DNA of 64,000 nt from Tunturiibacter gelidiferens (GTDB lineage Bacteria > Acidobacteriota > Terriglobia > Terriglobales > Acidobacteriaceae), in contig NZ_JACCCV010000001.1 of assembly GCF_013410115.1 (NCBI RefSeq), positions 2,356,001 to 2,420,000 on the forward strand, in the 5' to 3' direction. Position numbers and translations under genes: made by a program. Within the stretch, counting starts at the first letter, position 1, and every line of letters begins with the position of its first letter. This document shows, piece after piece, positions 45,074-54,053 of the stretch. The notes beneath the pieces were generated by a model, which was not told where the DNA came from, searched no databases, and saw nothing but the letters and a program-made list of their open reading frames with translations.

Positions 45074-48000
45074 TTAGAAATCGATTCTGAGCGCCGCCTG
45101 TCCCGTCCGATTTCCAGCATTCTCCGCCGTTTGCGGTCCAGTCAGCTGCCCGAATAGCGAGTTGTCGATCGCCGTCACGGGTGGCGCAAAGTTGGTGTGG
45201 TTCAGAACGTTCGTGAAGGTCGTCTCGAACCGTGCATGCACCTTCTCGGTGATAGCGAACCGCTTTGCCACACCAAGGCTCACCGTCGCCGTGCCAGGAC
45301 CCTGAATGATCCCAACTCCTGCACTCCCGAAGCGACCTGCTCCTGCCGGGGTCGCCAGGAAGGACACGTTGTTGTAGGTCACGGCTCCGGCCGTACCCTT
45401 CGGTACCCTATCCGGACGCAGCACAGCGCTGCGATTGACGACGTTCGTGTTCGACTGATCGGCAGAACCGCTAATGCTGGGCGTAAGCCAGGGGCCGGTT
45501 TCAAGCAGTGTGACCGTTGTCAGATCCCAGCCACCAAGAAAGAGGTCCTTGGCTGTACTGGTACTCATGTACTGTCGGCCTTTGCCAAAAGGCATCTGAT
45601 ACATCCCCGTGAGCAGCATGCGGTTGCGACGAGTACCGGAAACATTACCGAGATTCTGTTTGATATGAAACCGATCGGCAATGGGAAGTCCATAATTGAC
45701 CTCACCGGCGAACGCGCTTGGCGCATCACCCTGATTGTCAGCCTGACTTTTTGCATAGGTGTAGTTTGCATCCACGTAGAGCCCACGCTCCAAACGGTGC
45801 GTCGCCTGCAGCTCGAACGCGTGATAGTTTGCCTCACCTGCATTGAACGTGCTGAGCAGCGTCGTCCAATTCTGATACGGCGCGCGGGAATCCACGAAAG
45901 CCCCAGCCGTTGCTCCGGTGTTGTACGGAGTCGTGCTGGCGGGAATCTGGTTAAGATCCTCAGTGATACTCAACCGGTAAGTGTGCATGCCGACGTAGCT
46001 CGCGCGAAGCGATGTTGCGTCGGTTAGCTGGCGCTCCACGGTCACATTCCATTGGTTTGATTGGGGGTCGCGGAAGTTGGGATCAACGCCCTGGTCCAAT
46101 CCGCCACCGCCAAAGGTTGGCCCCCCGGAGCTCGCAGGAGCGGTATTTGGAAAGACGATCTGTGGCGTATTTGGCCCGGCGCTGTTGGAGTTGGAATACG
46201 TGTGCAGATTTGAGGCTGGGTTGCCGCTGTTATTGAAGGAAAGCGGTCCCAGGTTGGTCATCGTATAGACGCCAAATCCGGCACGTACCACCGTCCTGGT
46301 GTCGTTGAATGGACGATAGGCAATCGCGATGCGCGGCTGGAAGTCTCCTTTATAGGTTTGGCGCAGACTTTGCGGCAATCCATCCTGGCTGGCCGTGATA
46401 TATCCGGTGCACGATAACCCGTGAACGGTCGATCCGGCAGCCGTGCCGGACGGGCACGCATTGAAGGACTGCTGGAAAGCAACATTGGAAGAGGTAATAT
46501 TCTGGCTGGTAAGGTATCCCGCCAAAGCATCAGGAACGACAATCGAGTTATTCCGTTGATCGAAGTTTGCCAGATTGCCGCCGTCCTCCTGGAAGCCGGG
46601 GAGAATCTGCCAGCGAAGACCGTAGCTGAGCGTCAACCGACTGTTGACCTGGAATTCGTCCTGAGCGAAGAAACTATATTGCGTGGCGGTTCCTCCGACA
46701 TCCGGACTCGAGACAGCGAAGTAAAGTGTGGTTGGCGCGCCTTCGAGGAAGTCGCCAAAGGCATTGCCCGTAAACTGATCGCCTGGGGCGTTTCCATACG
46801 ATGGTTGAAATAGGAAGGCCCCGAAATCATCTGAGGCGAATTGTGGGGCAAAACTCTCCAGATCGAAGTACCGAACGCGACGGATATCGATCCCACCCTT
46901 CACGGTGTGCTTACCGAAGCTGTAAGTCAGGTTATCGCTGAACTGCGTCGTCTTCGACTGCGTGACCCCTGCCTTGTCTCTTCCAATGACTGGAAACGGA
47001 GTGCCCGCGCTGAAATTGAAGGTGGGGAATGCGTGGGTTAGTGGATGCTGACTGATATCGACACCCGTGAGATCCAACTGACTCAGCGCAGTGGAACCTT
47101 GAATCGGGAAGTTGACGTTGGTCGTAACGTTCGTGAAGCCGTAGCGGAACTCATTCAGCAGCTTTGGAGTAATCGTGTAGGTGTGCGAAATCAACAAGCT
47201 CCGATTGTGAATGGAATCCGAATCATCCGGCAGAAAAAGATTCGCGAAGTCCGTCGTGATGTTCTTGCGGCTAAAGCGCGCATAAACCGATTGCTTGGAC
47301 GAGATCGTCTGATCGACCCGGATGTCCGCGCCGTCGGTGCTTGCCGGCGTCGCCTGAAAGTTCTGATAGTTGATGGCCCGCGTCTGGTTAGTAGCGCCTG
47401 CCGCATTCGGCAATGGATAATAGGCGAGGAGTGCCTTTGCTGTCTGGCTAATCTGGGTAGATGGAATTGTAGGGCCACCTATATCGGAGAGGTTGCCGCC
47501 CCGGTCTGCGACCGTCGGAACTACATATTGCTGGAACACCGCAGTGCTGCGCCGGTTGCCCTCATAGTCCGCAAAGAAAAACGTCTTGCTGTGCCCGTCA
47601 TACAGATGTGGAATCACAATGGGCCCGCTCAACGAGAAGCCAAACGTATTGAACTTCTTGGGGGCTTTGCCGCTAGCGCCATACGGATCGGCATCCAGCG
47701 CCTGATTTTGCAAATATTCGAAGACACTCCCGTGATACTGGCTTGTCCCATTCTTGGTGGTGAATGTCACATCGCCAACCTGGGAAAACTCCGCACTGTT
47801 GTTGAATGCGGTCACTTTAACTGCAGCAATTCCTTCCTGTGAAGGATAGGCGTCCTGCAGCGCTCCATTCTGCCGCACGTTGGCAGTTGAAATACCATCG
47901 ACAGAGAAATTCACCATTGAGGAGCTCGCTCCGCCGAGAGCGATATTGCCAGCACTATCTGTCTGAATGTTGGGAGACAGGCCAAGCGCCCCGAGCGGAC

Positions 48001-48604
48001 TTGTAGTATTCGCGCGGTTATTCAGGGGCAGCTGCGTCATTTCGATATTCGTCTTCGAATCGCTGATCGTTCCATTTTCCGTATTGATCTGGTCCGCCGC
48101 ACCGGATACCTCCACAGTTGTCGACTGTGCCGCCACGTTGAGTGTGGCGCCAAGTCTCAAGTCCTGTCGCGCTTCTACTGAAATTCCCGACACAACAGTA
48201 TCGGCAAAGCCATCGCGATGAGCACGTAGCGTGTACTTGCCGGCCTTTACGTTCTCAAAGACGAAGCCGCCTGAAGTATCCGTATTGACCGCGCGTTCTG
48301 TATTTTCATCTGAGTTGTGCAGCACAATCTGCGCATCTGGAATGGCCGCTCCGCTCGCGTCCACTACATTGCCTCTGACGCTTCCAAACGTCGACTGCGC
48401 ATGGGCTAACGGCCCCGCAACCAACAACAGGCCGCACATAATCAGGGAGATGACGCTGCATGAAACGCGTCTCAGAGCGCTCCGCCCCTCCCGCCTGTGA
48501 GTGTGCTGAACCTCGTTCTGCTGTTGAAGCGATACCGCCATATCCTCTACAAGGGACGCGCGTGCTGCTGTGTCTAGTGAAAGAAGGCCTCTAAGTAAGT
48601 TCAT
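45074..48604 (-). CDS. Oar-like TonB-dependent receptor 1
   Basis: 1176 aa outer-membrane receptor. ATG at 48604 with GAGGTG upstream. Unusually, ~45 hydrophilic residues precede the hydrophobic signal stretch (VSCSVISLIMCGLLLVAGPLAHAQ). The mature protein starts with a carboxypeptidase-regulatory domain (SVRGNVVDASGAAIPDAQIVLHN...GGFVFENVKAGKYTLRAHRDGF), then a plug (NTTSPLGALGLSPNIQ; NFSVDGISTAN; FNNSAEFSQVGDVTFTTKNGT) and a long barrel ending in AALRIDF. Acidobacteria encode many such proteins for uptake of large substrates, often glycans or peptides. Divergent from the KdpDE-like two-component system. Confidence 0.93.
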   Translation of the reverse strand: MNLLRGLLSLDTAARASLVEDMAVSLQQQNEVQHTHRREGRSALRRVSCSVISLIMCGLLLVAGPLAHAQSTFGSVRGNVVDASGAAIPDAQIVLHNSDENTERAVNTDTSGGFVFENVKAGKYTLRAHRDGFADTVVSGISVEARQDLRLGATLNVAAQSTTVEVSGAADQINTENGTISDSKTNIEMTQLPLNNRANTTSPLGALGLSPNIQTDSAGNIALGGASSSMVNFSVDGISTANVRQNGALQDAYPSQEGIAAVKVTAFNNSAEFSQVGDVTFTTKNGTSQYHGSVFEYLQNQALDADPYGASGKAPKKFNTFGFSLSGPIVIPHLYDGHSKTFFFADYEGNRRSTAVFQQYVVPTVADRGGNLSDIGGPTIPSTQISQTAKALLAYYPLPNAAGATNQTRAINYQNFQATPASTDGADIRVDQTISSKQSVYARFSRKNITTDFANLFLPDDSDSIHNRSLLISHTYTITPKLLNEFRYGFTNVTTNVNFPIQGSTALSQLDLTGVDISQHPLTHAFPTFNFSAGTPFPVIGRDKAGVTQSKTTQFSDNLTYSFGKHTVKGGIDIRRVRYFDLESFAPQFASDDFGAFLFQPSYGNAPGDQFTGNAFGDFLEGAPTTLYFAVSSPDVGGTATQYSFFAQDEFQVNSRLTLSYGLRWQILPGFQEDGGNLANFDQRNNSIVVPDALAGYLTSQNITSSNVAFQQSFNACPSGTAAGSTVHGLSCTGYITASQDGLPQSLRQTYKGDFQPRIAIAYRPFNDTRTVVRAGFGVYTMTNLGPLSFNNSGNPASNLHTYSNSNSAGPNTPQIVFPNTAPASSGGPTFGGGGLDQGVDPNFRDPQSNQWNVTVERQLTDATSLRASYVGMHTYRLSITEDLNQIPASTTPYNTGATAGAFVDSRAPYQNWTTLLSTFNAGEANYHAFELQATHRLERGLYVDANYTYAKSQADNQGDAPSAFAGEVNYGLPIADRFHIKQNLGNVSGTRRNRMLLTGMYQMPFGKGRQYMSTSTAKDLFLGGWDLTTVTLLETGPWLTPSISGSADQSNTNVVNRSAVLRPDRVPKGTAGAVTYNNVSFLATPAGAGRFGSAGVGIIQGPGTATVSLGVAKRFAITEKVHARFETTFTNVLNHTNFAPPVTAIDNSLFGQLTGPQTAENAGNRTGQAALRIDF

Positions 48605-48734
48605 GTCGAATCACCTCGTATGCCGGAAAAGACAGACACTTTCAGTGAACCGTGAATACCATTAGCAATGCATAAGCTCCTTCTTAACGGTTTGTTTATG
48701 CCTCAATCGCTATAGTTCCGGCAGGGGCGACCGA

Positions 48735-50180
48735 ATGATTGCCAAACCAATCCAGGTGGTCCTACGCAGGATTGCCGGTGGCTGTGCCGCTGGAATGCTG
48801 TTGACGCTTCTCTCCTACCGCCTTCACTTTAATCTCTCCGCCGCAACCTCCATCCACCTCTTTCTAGTGGTGGTCATCGCGCTTCGTTGGGGTTTATTCG
48901 AAGCGAGCGTCGTTTCAATCCTGTCCGTTGCCTGCCTCGACTACTTCTTCACCCAACCTTTGTTCCAGTTCTACATCACAGATTCGCACGACTGGATCGC
49001 GCTGCTGGTCTTTGAAGCAACGGCTTTGGTCGTCAGTAGCCTCTCAGACCGAGTGAGCCACCACGCTCGTGAGTTAGAGCGGCGCCAGGCTCAACAGCAG
49101 AAGCTTTACGAACTCAGCCAGAATATTCTGCTCCTCAATCGGGACGACGCAGTCGATCAGCAACTCGTCGATCTCATACGCTCCAGCCTGCGAGTGAAAG
49201 GGGTAGCCCTTTGGAACGCGTATGAGGTGCATCAGTGGAAGAGTGGAGATTGTGATTTCTCCGATGACGAAGTGCGCTCCGCTTACTTTCTCGAAACAAA
49301 TGACGATGACTTGAGCACAGGTGTTTCCCGGCGTGTCCTTCGACTAGGAACCCGGCCTATTGGATCCCTCTTCCTCTGCGGGCATTCGCTCGACTCTGCC
49401 TCGATCAATGCAGCCTCCTCGCTTGCCGCAGTTGCAATCGAAAGGGCACGCTCCTTCTCGACTGAAGCAAATGCAGAAGCGGCAAAACAAAGCGAGCAGC
49501 TACGCTCCGCCATATTGGATGGCCTGGCACATGCTTTCAAGAGCCCACTTACAACGATCAGAGCTTCGAGCTCCGGTCTGCTCGCGATGAACACCCTGTC
49601 GGGCACGGAAGAAAAGTTGGTTGGCCTGATTGATCGCCATGCGGGGCACCTTAGCGACCTCGCCACCCATCTGCTCCTTACCGCGAAGCTGGATAGCGGC
49701 GATCTAAAGATCAAGCGCGAGCAAGTCGACGTAGCTCGGTTGATACACAGCACCATTACGGAATCATCACAGGAACTGGATGGGCATTCCATCGACTTCC
49801 AGGTGAGCTCGGGGCACAACGCCGTATATGGGGATGGAAAGCTTCTTCAAATGGCCCTCTTCCAAGTCCTCGACAATGCTGCAAAGTACGGCCGTCCCAA
49901 CTCTCAGGTGGCCATCGTGGTTCACGAAGAAGAAGCGGAACTGGTTATCAGGATCAAAAACGAAGGCTCGTTTATTCCGGATGACGAAAAAGAGAAGGTG
50001 TTTCAACGTTTTTATCGTTGCTCTGGGTCGGTGAAGACGATCTCCGGCACCGGGATCGGTCTCTCCGTAGTGAGGCGCATCGCTGAAGCGCATAGCGGGC
50101 GAACATGGGTTGAAAGCGATCAAGTGAATGGAACGACGTTCGCTATCGCACTACCCCGCATGGCAAAGGAGAAAGCGTGA
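48735..50180 (+). CDS. KdpD-like membrane sensor histidine kinase
   Basis: 481 aa. Residues 10-103 contain about four transmembrane helices of DUF4118 type (AAGMLLTLLSYRLHFNLSAATSIHLFLVVVIAL; SVVSILSVACLDYFFTQPLFQFYI), a coiled linker and a GAF-like region, HisKA with His at about 266 (DGLAHAFKSPLTTIRAS) and HATPase_c (QVLDNAAKYGRPNSQV; GTGIGLSVV). It matches the C-terminal half of KdpD but lacks the N-terminal KdpD/UspA domain. No kdpFABC is present in the window. Its stop overlaps the start of the regulator gene. Confidence 0.88.
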   Translation: MIAKPIQVVLRRIAGGCAAGMLLTLLSYRLHFNLSAATSIHLFLVVVIALRWGLFEASVVSILSVACLDYFFTQPLFQFYITDSHDWIALLVFEATALVVSSLSDRVSHHARELERRQAQQQKLYELSQNILLLNRDDAVDQQLVDLIRSSLRVKGVALWNAYEVHQWKSGDCDFSDDEVRSAYFLETNDDDLSTGVSRRVLRLGTRPIGSLFLCGHSLDSASINAASSLAAVAIERARSFSTEANAEAAKQSEQLRSAILDGLAHAFKSPLTTIRASSSGLLAMNTLSGTEEKLVGLIDRHAGHLSDLATHLLLTAKLDSGDLKIKREQVDVARLIHSTITESSQELDGHSIDFQVSSGHNAVYGDGKLLQMALFQVLDNAAKYGRPNSQVAIVVHEEEAELVIRIKNEGSFIPDDEKEKVFQRFYRCSGSVKTISGTGIGLSVVRRIAEAHSGRTWVESDQVNGTTFAIALPRMAKEKA

Positions 50181-50872
50181 ATCAGAAAAGCAAGGTGCTC
50201 GTTGTTGAAGATGATGCAGGAATACGCCAGAGCCTGTTCGAAACCTTGGGGGCGCTAGGATTTGCAGTTGGGGAGGCTCATAACGGGGAAGAGGCCCTCG
50301 TGCAATTGCGCATGGTCAGCTATGACGCGGTCCTCCTCGATATCAACATGCCGGGCATGGGAGGGAAGGATACGTGTCGAAGAATCTGCCAAACCTTTCC
50401 GGGACTCCCGATCATCATGCTCACTGTTCGTGACGATGAAGAGGATATCGTCGAGTCGTTAGACGCGGGGGCTTTCGACTATGTCACGAAGCCGTTTCAG
50501 ATTCGTGAGCTCACCGCAAGGTTACGATCAGTCATCCGGCGTCGCCATGCTCCGATGGGAGAACCAGATCTGATCAGCATAGTGGGCGACATCACGCTCG
50601 ACGCCAATCGCCGCCTTGTCGAGAAAAAGGGTGAACAGATCCACCTCGCTCCAAAAGAATACGAGACCCTCCGTTGTTTGATGGAGCATGCCGGTAGACC
50701 CGTCAAGCACGAAAATCTGCTGCGATCGATCTGGGGACCGCCCTACAGCAACGAACGTGAATATTTGCGAGTTGTCATCAATCAACTTCGAAAGAAAATT
50801 GAAGACGACCCTGCACACCCCATTTATATCTTGACCGAGAGCCATATCGGCTATCGCTTCCGTGAAGAATAA
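50177..50872 (+). CDS. OmpR-family response regulator (KdpE-like)
   Basis: 231 aa. Receiver domain with the Asp pair VVEDDAG, phospho-acceptor Asp at about 55 (AVLLDINMPGMGG) and Lys in YVTKPFQIRELTARL; then a winged-helix output domain (VEKKGEQIHLAPKEYETLRCLMEHAGRPV... EREYLRVVINQLRKKIEDDP...IGYRFREE). GTG start at 50177 overlaps the kinase stop as GTGA with AAAGGAG upstream, so kinase and regulator are coupled. Confidence 0.95.
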   Translation: MNQKSKVLVVEDDAGIRQSLFETLGALGFAVGEAHNGEEALVQLRMVSYDAVLLDINMPGMGGKDTCRRICQTFPGLPIIMLTVRDDEEDIVESLDAGAFDYVTKPFQIRELTARLRSVIRRRHAPMGEPDLISIVGDITLDANRRLVEKKGEQIHLAPKEYETLRCLMEHAGRPVKHENLLRSIWGPPYSNEREYLRVVINQLRKKIEDDPAHPIYILTESHIGYRFREE

Positions 50873-51238
50873 CGGACCGCGATGTCAACGCGGGTGCTCA
50901 GACACGTGATGACAGAGTGGCGAATCGTTTGGTTCCGTTATTGCAAACGGGCAATAGAGAAAACTCGAAGATGCAGTTTCTAAGGACCAGAATGAATCAA
51001 CTTGCTCAGATTGTCTCCACCCGCCGGCACATTCGCCGTTCTTGCCCTCGCAGCGTATCTCGAGGTCCAGGGTGATGCTTGTTTTCAATCTGGCCTTTAC
51101 CATGCCTCAGGAATGAGACGCGCCGGGTGGTTTCTTGCAGGCGCGGCAGTGCCAAAGTTGTGGATGCGTTGTTTTCTCGGGAACGGTTGGAGATTGTGGC
51201 ATGAAAAACGGGCAACCACAAGATGTTGTTGGTGTTTT
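50873..51238. other. intergenic, no gene recognised
   Basis: Left part of a 631-bp gap between the response regulator and orf106. Short frames exist, none protein-like with a ribosome site. Confidence 0.5.
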
Positions 51239-51259
51239 GTGCCCATTTTGCGCCCTTTT
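51239..51259. repeat. tandem direct repeat left of the tRNA-Val fragment
   Basis: GTGCCCATTTT followed directly by GCGCCCTTTT, an imperfect 10/11-bp tandem repeat 34 bp from the tRNA fragment. Candidate recombinase arm site. Confidence 0.45.
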
Positions 51260-51293
51260 CGAAGGGCCATAGCTTGTAACTAACTGATTCATA

Positions 51294-51345
51294 TGGTGGG
51301 CACAGCAGGAATCGAACCTACGACTCCCCCTTGTGAAGGAGTGCT
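51294..51345 (-). pseudogene. 3' half of a tRNA-Val gene (attachment-site scar)
   Basis: On the minus strand AGCACTCCTTCACAAGGGGG... ends with GTCGTAGG-TTCGATT-CCTGC TGTGCCCACCA: anticodon loop TTCACAA (anticodon CAC, valine), a normal T-arm with one G-T pair, the 3' acceptor strand and an encoded CCA. The 5' acceptor strand GGGCACA and a proper D-arm are absent upstream, so it cannot fold as a tRNA. This is the expected product of integration into a tRNA 3' end. Confidence 0.8.
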
Positions 51346-51419
51346 AAAGTTGGACGGCTAAACATTCTAAAGGGGTTAATAGCCGGTAGGGCCGGTAAAA
51401 CCGGTATTCCGGGCTCTGT

Positions 51420-51440
51420 TTGGCATCAAATTGGCATCAA
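51420..51440. repeat. tandem direct repeat right of the tRNA-Val fragment
   Basis: TTGGCATCAAA followed by TTGGCATCAA, a perfect 10-bp tandem repeat. It lies 75 bp from the tRNA fragment on the other side from the GTGCCC repeat and is a second candidate recombinase arm site. Confidence 0.5.
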
Positions 51441-51503
51441 CTTTGGGCGTGGGCTGACCGTGGGGGTTCAACCCATTTCTTGGCCTTATTAACTTGGAGA
51501 CAT

Positions 51504-51824
51504 CTAGCGCTTTCGACGTGACTTTGCACCGCTTATCAAATCGACCACGCTTGCCAACGCGCCCGTTGGCTCGTGATATGTGACGTCACTCGACGTTTCA
51601 ACACTTCCGTCCTTTTTCACAACCCTAGGCTTAACAATCCGAACTGGTTTATTACCAGGCGGAGTAAGCAGATACAAGTCGTACATGACAACGAGTGCCA
51701 CGATTGCAGTCTCGAGTACAGGGACGTTTGCCGTCGCTTCATCAAATGCCCGTTCGATTGCAGGTGCATCATCTTGTCGCTCCTGCAACGCGGAGTCCAA
51801 AAATGAGAAGTGATTCGTCTTCAA
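51504..51824 (-). CDS. small protein of unknown function next to the tRNA scar
   Basis: 106 aa if the TTG at 51824 is used, which has no clear ribosome site; a later start is possible. Central hydrophobic helix (VLETAIVALVVMYDLYLLTPPG) followed by a basic, Lys/Val-rich region and an Arg/Lys end (AKSRRKR). No family recognised. GC content is lower than in surrounding genes, in keeping with acquired DNA. Confidence 0.42.
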   Translation of the reverse strand: MKTNHFSFLDSALQERQDDAPAIERAFDEATANVPVLETAIVALVVMYDLYLLTPPGNKPVRIVKPRVVKKDGSVETSSDVTYHEPTGALASVVDLISGAKSRRKR

Positions 51825-51867
51825 GGGAGGCTAAATCCGATTCGAGCTTCATAATCGAAGAATCTAG

Positions 51868-52023
51868 TTACGCAGCAGTGATCCCACTTTCCAGCAAAGT
51901 CTCTCGCATGCCAGAGGGAGGGACATCTCCGAATTTTTCTGCGACAAAATATCGTGCTGCGTGAAGGACCGAATCAGTATTTGGATTTTTTTCGTTCAGA
52001 ATTTGTGTCAGTGTCAATTTCAT
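51868..52023 (-). CDS. micro-ORF, 51 aa, unknown
   Basis: ATG at 52023, preceded by GGGAG at 7 nt; TAA at 51868. It opens with MKLTLTQILNEKNPNTDSV and closes with MRETLLESGITAA, a plausible soluble helical peptide with balanced charge. It precedes orf106 by 43 bp on the same strand, so they may form a small operon. Not recognised. Confidence 0.45.
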   Translation of the reverse strand: MKLTLTQILNEKNPNTDSVLHAARYFVAEKFGDVPPSGMRETLLESGITAA

Positions 52024-52128
52024 CTCCAATCTCCCTTTGCCTCAGAGTGAAGGAAATTCTGACTAGTCGATTGCGGCTCGTATGAAGCGAGGTGTTCTCT
52101 TCACTCAGGGCTTGGTAAGCTTACTCGA

Positions 52129-53760
52129 ATGAATAAGCAGCGCCGCAGCATGCTCAAATTCGCTCCGTTTGCTCTCGCCGGGCTCACCAACAAGCCCGTT
52201 TCTGGCCAGACCGACTCAGCCAATCCTGTGATGACTCCTTTGTTCTTCGACGTTCGGGTTTATGGAGCGACCGGATCGGGCAGAACTCTGGATTCCCCGG
52301 GCGTTAACGCAGCGATTAACGCCGCAGCGGCTGCTGGGGGCGGGACGGTCGTATTTCCAGCCGGGACCTATCTCTGTTTTTCCATACGCCTCCGCAGCCA
52401 GGTGCATCTATATATCTCGCAAGGCGCAACCATCCTCGCTGCCGCCTCCCCGTTACCAGGTCAGACGACAGGTGAGATGGGAGGGAAGTACGACGCCGCG
52501 GAGCCGAAGACCGCATACGACGCCTACCAGGATTACGGTCACAACCACTGGCACAATTCACTGATCTGGGGAGAGGATCTCCATAACGTCGGAATCAGTG
52601 GTCCTGGCCTCATCTATGGCAAAGGGCTTTCGTTCGGTGGATGGATCAAGGGGGAGCGCCGCGGCGACTACCCGATCTACGAAGCAGAACAACCCGGCGT
52701 TGGCAACAAAACCATTGCATTAAAGAACTGTCGTAATGTCATTTTTCGCGACCTCAATATCCTGAAGGGCGGCCACTTCGGCCTATTGCTTACCGGCGTA
52801 GACAATCTAACCATCGACAACCTTACAATCGACACCGATCGCGACGGGATCGATCTAGATTGTTGTAAGAACGTACACGTCTCGAACTGCATCGTGAATT
52901 CGCCCTGGGATGACGGGATCTGTCCTAAGTCGAGCTATGCGCTTGGTTATGCGCGATCGACGGAAAACGTCACCATCACGGGCTGCACTGTTACTGGCTA
53001 CTACCAGCTAGGCAGTGTACTCGACGGAAGCTACAAGATCTTCCCGCCGGGCGAGAATATCTACCGTACCGGCCGTATCAAATGCGGGACCGAATCGAAT
53101 GGCGGCTTCAGGAACATCACGATCACAAACTGCGTCTTCGAGGGTTGCAACAGCCTTTCGCTCGAGAGTGAAGATGGAGCTTTGTGCGAAGACATTACCA
53201 TCTCTAACATCAGCATGCGCAATCTGATCTACGGGCCTTTGTTCTTCCGTCTCGGTGCGCGACTTCGTGGACCAAAAGATTCAACGAGAGTGGGCGTACT
53301 GCGTCGCATCCTGGTGTCCAACATCGTGTCCTATAACTCAGAAGCAAGCATCGGCAACATCCTCTCAGGAATTCCGGACTATCCGATAGAAGACATCAAG
53401 ATCGCAAACTTTTACATGCAGCACAAGGGAGGGATTAGCCCCGAACAGGCAAAGATCGTGCCACCTGAGGATGTGGACAAGTATCCGGATCCGGGTGTAT
53501 TCGGTCCCATGCCAGCGCATGGATTCTTCCTGCGACACCTGCGCCATCTTGAGATGAGCCATGTTGAGATCGCTCCTATGGCAATGGATGGGCGGCCCGC
53601 GGTCGTTCTCGAAGATGTGGAGCGTGCTGACTTTTTCGCGATTACCGCCCCAACTTCACCGCCCGCGTTCGCGTTACGCCACGCTGGAGATATACGCATC
53701 AGCCTGAGCCGCGCCGCCAAGGATGCGATTCTGGGCAGGGTAGTCAATGAAACACTCTAG
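52129..53760 (+). CDS. GH28 polygalacturonase-like glycoside hydrolase
   Basis: 543 aa with an N-terminal twin-Arg-like/Sec signal (QRRSMLKFAPFALAGL...). Parallel beta-helix: DVRVYGATGSGRTLDSPGVNAAINAAAAAGGGTVVFPAGTYL at the start, then KNCRNVIFRDLNILKGGHFGLLLTGVDNLTIDNLTIDTDRDGIDLD and NSPWDDGICPKSS, the places of the catalytic Asp residues, and GRIKCGTESNGGFRNITITNC for the substrate-binding Arg-Ile-Lys. The family acts on pectin-type galacturonans; exact linkage is not read here. It stands between the two-component system and the second receptor. Confidence 0.88.
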   Translation: MNKQRRSMLKFAPFALAGLTNKPVSGQTDSANPVMTPLFFDVRVYGATGSGRTLDSPGVNAAINAAAAAGGGTVVFPAGTYLCFSIRLRSQVHLYISQGATILAAASPLPGQTTGEMGGKYDAAEPKTAYDAYQDYGHNHWHNSLIWGEDLHNVGISGPGLIYGKGLSFGGWIKGERRGDYPIYEAEQPGVGNKTIALKNCRNVIFRDLNILKGGHFGLLLTGVDNLTIDNLTIDTDRDGIDLDCCKNVHVSNCIVNSPWDDGICPKSSYALGYARSTENVTITGCTVTGYYQLGSVLDGSYKIFPPGENIYRTGRIKCGTESNGGFRNITITNCVFEGCNSLSLESEDGALCEDITISNISMRNLIYGPLFFRLGARLRGPKDSTRVGVLRRILVSNIVSYNSEASIGNILSGIPDYPIEDIKIANFYMQHKGGISPEQAKIVPPEDVDKYPDPGVFGPMPAHGFFLRHLRHLEMSHVEIAPMAMDGRPAVVLEDVERADFFAITAPTSPPAFALRHAGDIRISLSRAAKDAILGRVVNETL

Positions 53761-54053
53761 GTGCTGCAAATCTGTTACCTCTGTTCGGTTGCTATAGGGC
53801 AACTGCGCCTTCACAACACCATCTTTCTCGTTTTTGAGACTGCGCGTCGCGAATCGTCGTGATTTCATTTATGTTCAACAAGCGCGATTTGCAGGAAGCT
53901 GAGCTCTAAGAAATTTCTCTCTCCTGCCGCACTCAAAGCTGCTTTAAGTTTGAAAGAGATATGCCATGGACTTCGTATTTATTTTGCAGGTTTCCGTCTT
54001 TGCGATGCAAACACTCGCATTAACGGAATGTGTGGCAGAGGGTTGCTCAGCTG
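53761..54053. other. intergenic between convergent GH28 and MBL-fold genes
   Basis: 293 bp, no ORF with a ribosome site, no clear terminator. Confidence 0.5.

Noticed and set aside
51294-51372. Complete tRNA-Val gene
   Set aside because: The 5' acceptor strand GGGCACA and D-arm are missing, so it is only a 3' half.
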